Shown piece by piece: positions 6,146 through 7,733 of a stretch of 7,733 nt of DNA. Location of the stretch: positions 1-7,733 of the forward strand of contig CAJYRE010000379.1 of the NCBI GenBank assembly GCA_913776675.1, in the 5' to 3' direction. Source of the stretch: Rhizobiaceae bacterium. Its GTDB lineage: Bacteria > Pseudomonadota > Alphaproteobacteria > Rhizobiales > Rhizobiaceae. A program made the position numbers and the translations under genes. Each line of letters begins with the position of its first letter. Position 1 is the stretch's first letter. The notes below the pieces were generated by a model. That model worked only from the letters and a program-made list of their open reading frames with translations. It made no database searches and was not told where the DNA came from.

Positions 6146-7733
6146 TCACGCCGCATAAGACATGCCAGAACTCCCTGCACCGCGACCAATCTGGAACTGC
6201 CCCAGCAATTGCCGAAGCTTGTTCACCTCGTTTGCCAGTGATGCGCTGGCAGCGGTGGTTTCTTCGACCATGGCGGCGTTTTGTTGGGTCATCTGGTCCA
6301 TGTGGTTGACGGCGCTGTTGACCTGGGTGAGGCCCACGGATTGTTCCTGCGCCGAAGTGGAAATGGCATCCATATGGCCGTTGGCGGTGGAGACGTAATC
6401 CTCAATGGTTTTCAGCACGGTGCCCGTGTCGCGCACGAGGGTGACGCCGGTGCCGACCTCTTCGGTGGATTTGCGGATCAAATCCTTGATTTCCTTGGCG
6501 GCTTGCGCCGAGCGCTGGGCCAGTTCGCGCACTTCCTGCGCCACCACGGCAAAGCCCTTGCCAGCCTCGCCCGCACGGGCCGCTTCAACGCCTGCGTTCA
6601 GCGCCAGAAGATTGGTCTGGAAGGCAATTTCATCGATCACGCCAATGATGTTGGAAATCTGACCCGACGATTCCTCAATGCGCTGCATGGCATCCACGGC
6701 ATTGGCCACCACCTGCCCCGATTGACGGGCCGCCTTGTTGGCCTCAATCACCACAGAGCGGGCTTCGTGTGTGCGCTTGGCGGAGTTGGACACATTCACG
6801 GTGATTTCATCCAGCGCCGCAGAGGTTTCTTCAAGAGAGGCGGCCTGCTGTTCGGTCCGCTTGGAAAGATCGCTGGCACCAGAAGCAATTTCACTCGAGC
6901 CGCTGTTGATATTGGCAACGGATTCCAGAATAGCGCTCATGGTTTGTCCCAGAGTGCGCACCGATTGATTGAAATCCTGACGAAGATTTTCAAACTCTTC
7001 CGAAAAGGCTTCGCGCAATTCCACGGTCAAATCCCCACCTGCCAAACGCCGCAGCCCGGCGGCAAGGCCGGAGGTGGCCACCAGCAAGCGCTGGCGCGCA
7101 TCTTCCTCGGCCTTCAACTGGGCCAGTTTGCGCTGCTCTTCAAGATGCAGGCGGCCCTGCTCTGCCTGTTGTTCCAACTGCCGCTTGGCAACAGCCGCCT
7201 CCCGAAACACCTCGACGGCATCGTACATCTGGCCGATTTCATCCTGTCGTTTTCCAAAGTCGGCGCTGCGCGTGGTATCGCCGGAGGACAGCCGATGCAT
7301 GGCCGCAACAAGCAGTTTGATGGGCACAATAACCGTTCTGCGCAACACAAAGGCGGTGGCCAGCAACACAAGCACAATCAAAACCTCGATGGTGCCGGTA
7401 ATCACCTCTGATCGTTCCTCAATTGTCTTCAGGGAAACACGCGCATCTTCCGTAACCTTGCGGGATGTGGCAACCGCACTCTGAATTGTCTCGTTCAATT
7501 TCGCTGTGATGGGCCGGGTATATCGATCACGCTGCGCCGTCAGGGCCACAAGATCCTGACTTTGCTGCGCACGCTGCTCTTTGACAAAATCCTTTATCTT
7601 GATCGACGCTGTCGCGTAATCGCCCAGCAATGTCGAAATAGACTGTAGAACCTCTGGCTTTTCAGAAATACGGATGGCTTCTTTCAGGTGATTTTGGCCA
7701 TTCAGCGCTGATTTATTCACCGCAGCCAATTCA
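6146..7733 (-). CDS. Methyl-accepting chemotaxis protein, 5' end outside window
   Basis: The frame is open to the window edge, so the start, the first membrane helix and part of the periplasmic sensor domain are missing. Residue numbers here count from the TTG codon at 7727-7729. The visible sensor part (1-108) is helical and has no recognisable ligand pocket. A membrane helix follows (about 110-129), then a first HAMP domain (about 131-183), a charged coiled-coil linker rich in Gln, Glu and Lys (about 183-212), a second HAMP (about 213-262, with [10 protein letters not shown]) and the signalling domain (about 280-505). The highly conserved hairpin tip that contacts CheA/CheW is present (about 367-402, with [14 protein letters not shown]). 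The C-terminus ends SSGMSYAA without an NWETF-type CheR tether. The ligand cannot be predicted. Orientation is the same as the KAP gene, 188 nt away. Confidence 0.92.
   Translation of the reverse strand, partial: ELAAVNKSALNGQNHLKEAIRISEKPEVLQSISTLLGDYATASIKIKDFVKEQRAQQSQDLVALTAQRDRYTRPITAKLNETIQSAVATSRKVTEDARVSLKTIEERSEVITGTIEVLIVLVLLATAFVLRRTVIVPIKLLVAAMHRLSSGDTTRSADFGKRQDEIGQMYDAVEVFREAAVAKRQLEQQAEQGRLHLEEQRKLAQLKAEEDARQRLLVATSGLAAGLRRLAGGDLTVELREAFSEEFENLRQDFNQSVRTLGQTMSAILESVANINSGSSEIASGASDLSKRTEQQAASLEETSAALDEITVNVSNSAKRTHEARSVVIEANKAARQSGQVVANAVDAMQRIEESSGQISNIIGVIDEIAFQTNLLALNAGVEAARAGEAGKGFAVVAQEVRELAQRSAQAAKEIKDLIRKSTEEVGTGVTLVRDTGTVLKTIEDYVSTANGHMDAISTSAQEQSVGLTQVNSAVNHMDQMTQQNAAMVEETTAASASLANEVNKLRQLLGQFQIGRGAGSSGMSYAA

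Noticed and set aside
6281..7411. Plus-strand 376-codon frame opposite the chemotaxis receptor gene
   Set aside because: Antisense shadow of a strongly conserved signalling domain, rich in His and Gly, without family features.

Overview
The window looks like chromosomal DNA of an alphaproteobacterium, most likely a member of the Rhizobiaceae (Agrobacterium/Rhizobium type). This rests on the high-GC backbone genes, a leading-edge protein that resembles a family I associate with rhizobia, a two-HAMP chemotaxis receptor and a glycine-betaine demethylase pair. No rRNA, tRNA, CRISPR array, insertion sequence or replication origin was seen.

Layout. Positions 1-566 (+) hold the 3' part of a conserved gene of unknown function that begins upstream of the window. 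At 699-878 (+) there is a small gene for a 59-residue, single-pass membrane protein with a good ribosome binding site. A perfect 12-bp stem at 906-931 acts as a likely shared terminator between this gene and the convergent minus-strand operon. On the minus strand, 3273 down to 944 carries gbcA and gbcB, separated by 2 nt. These encode the Rieske oxygenase and the flavin/[2Fe-2S] reductase that demethylate glycine betaine to dimethylglycine. Upstream of gbcA lies a spacer of about 400 nt with possible regulatory repeats. Next comes a single large minus-strand gene (5957-3672) for a KAP-family P-loop NTPase with two membrane segments inside the NTPase domain and a long C-terminal region I cannot assign. 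A 188-nt spacer with a perfect 11-bp palindrome follows. The window ends inside the 3' part of a methyl-accepting chemotaxis protein gene (7733-6146, minus).

How the genes relate. GbcA and GbcB form one enzyme: GbcB passes electrons from NAD(P)H through FAD and a plant-type [2Fe-2S] cluster to the Rieske centre of GbcA. The chemotaxis receptor and the plus-strand genes have no evident link to this pathway.

The KAP NTPase stands out. It is visibly AT-richer than its neighbours (two hand-counted 60-nt lines gave 47% and 52% GC, against 70% for one line each in gbcA and the receptor gene), it is alone, and it sits between ordinary metabolic and signalling genes. This fits a horizontally acquired single-gene cargo. 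Some KAP NTPases (PifA of the F plasmid, QatA of the Qat system) act in phage exclusion or defence, so it is the best candidate here for an undescribed system. That role is an inference from the family.
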